DNA of 59,610 nt, from assembly GCA_002479485.1 (NCBI GenBank), contig DLNM01000063.1, forward strand, positions 1 to 59,610, given 5' to 3'. Every line of letters starts with the position of its first letter. The first letter of the stretch is position 1. Shown here piece by piece: positions 59,572-59,610 of the stretch. This DNA comes from Firmicutes bacterium UBA7510 (GTDB taxonomy: Bacteria > Bacillota > Clostridia > Tissierellales > Sedimentibacteraceae). The position numbers and the translations under genes are program-made. The notes beneath the pieces were generated by a model. The model was not told where the DNA came from and did no database searches. It saw nothing but the letters and a program-made list of their open reading frames with translations.

Positions 59572-59610
59572 ATTTTATCCTTACTACAAATTATAAATAT
59601 ATTTATAATT

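Noticed and set aside
1..59610. CRISPR arrays, tRNA or rRNA genes, transposases
   Set aside because: No spaced direct-repeat array, no cloverleaf other than tmRNA, no rRNA-like stretch and no transposase reading frame was recognised.

Overview
The window is AT-rich DNA from an anaerobic, amino-acid-fermenting (Stickland-type) member of the Clostridia, probably near the Peptostreptococcales/Tissierellales. The main evidence is a complete selenocysteine-dependent glycine reductase cluster with in-frame UGA codons in grdA and grdB, a tandem glycine riboswitch ahead of it, a sigma-54 regulated peptide-uptake locus, a K+-dependent membrane pyrophosphatase of the Na+-pump type, and a CggR-controlled glycolytic operon. 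Genes on the plus strand are limited to 125-7201 and one antiporter at 18199-19635. Everything else is on the minus strand.

Layout. (1) 1-1910: a TipA-type MerR regulator under a classic 19-bp-spacer promoter, then smpB and the tmRNA gene ssrA. (2) 2000-7800: an accessory block just beyond the ssrA 3' end, with a coiled-coil protein, a putative HExxH peptidase, a three-gene operon (22-residue-repeat protein, MoxR-type AAA+ ATPase, metallopeptidase-like protein with a VWA domain) and a DUF2871 membrane protein. (3) 7935-13829: an operon running alpha/beta hydrolase, membrane-anchored MurF-like ligase, D-Ala-D-Ala-type ligase, RNase R. (4) 13989-19721: a DUF4932 HExxH lipoprotein-like peptidase, hppA, secG, and a divergent nhaC with a structured leader. 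(5) 19734-28169: eno, gpmI, tpiA, pgk, gap and cggR, with a recognisable CggR operator, plus a second gap paralogue whose coenzyme-site residues suggest NADP use. (6) 28227-46819: two complete oligopeptide ABC transporters flanking an amidohydrolase and a second amidohydrolase that has lost its metal ligands, preceded by an M24 (Xaa-Pro-type) peptidase, a sigma-54 activator and rpoN itself. Good -24/-12 promoters stand before the M24 gene and before the second opp operon. (7) 46836-55069: grdX-grdE-grdB-trxB-trxA-grdA-grdC-grdD, led by the glycine riboswitch. (8) 55078-59571: Na+/phosphate cotransporter, trmL, an alkyltransferase, nth and queG.

How the parts fit. Region 6 looks like a self-contained regulon: the sigma factor, its activator, the target promoters, two peptide importers and peptidases sit together and would feed amino acids into fermentation. 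Region 7 takes glycine to acetyl phosphate with thioredoxin as electron donor and is switched by glycine. hppA, nhaC and the Na+/Pi transporter fit an Na+-based energy economy. The common Firmicute neighbourhood cggR-gap-pgk-tpi-gpmI-eno / secG-rnr-smpB-ssrA is still recognisable but has been opened up by insertions and an inversion of smpB-ssrA.

A family of modular intergenic stem-loops (near 11.3, 13.9, 21.05, 36.6 and 54.3 kb) shares sequence, and two copies differ by paired, stem-preserving changes. No tRNA, rRNA, CRISPR array, transposase or integrase was seen.
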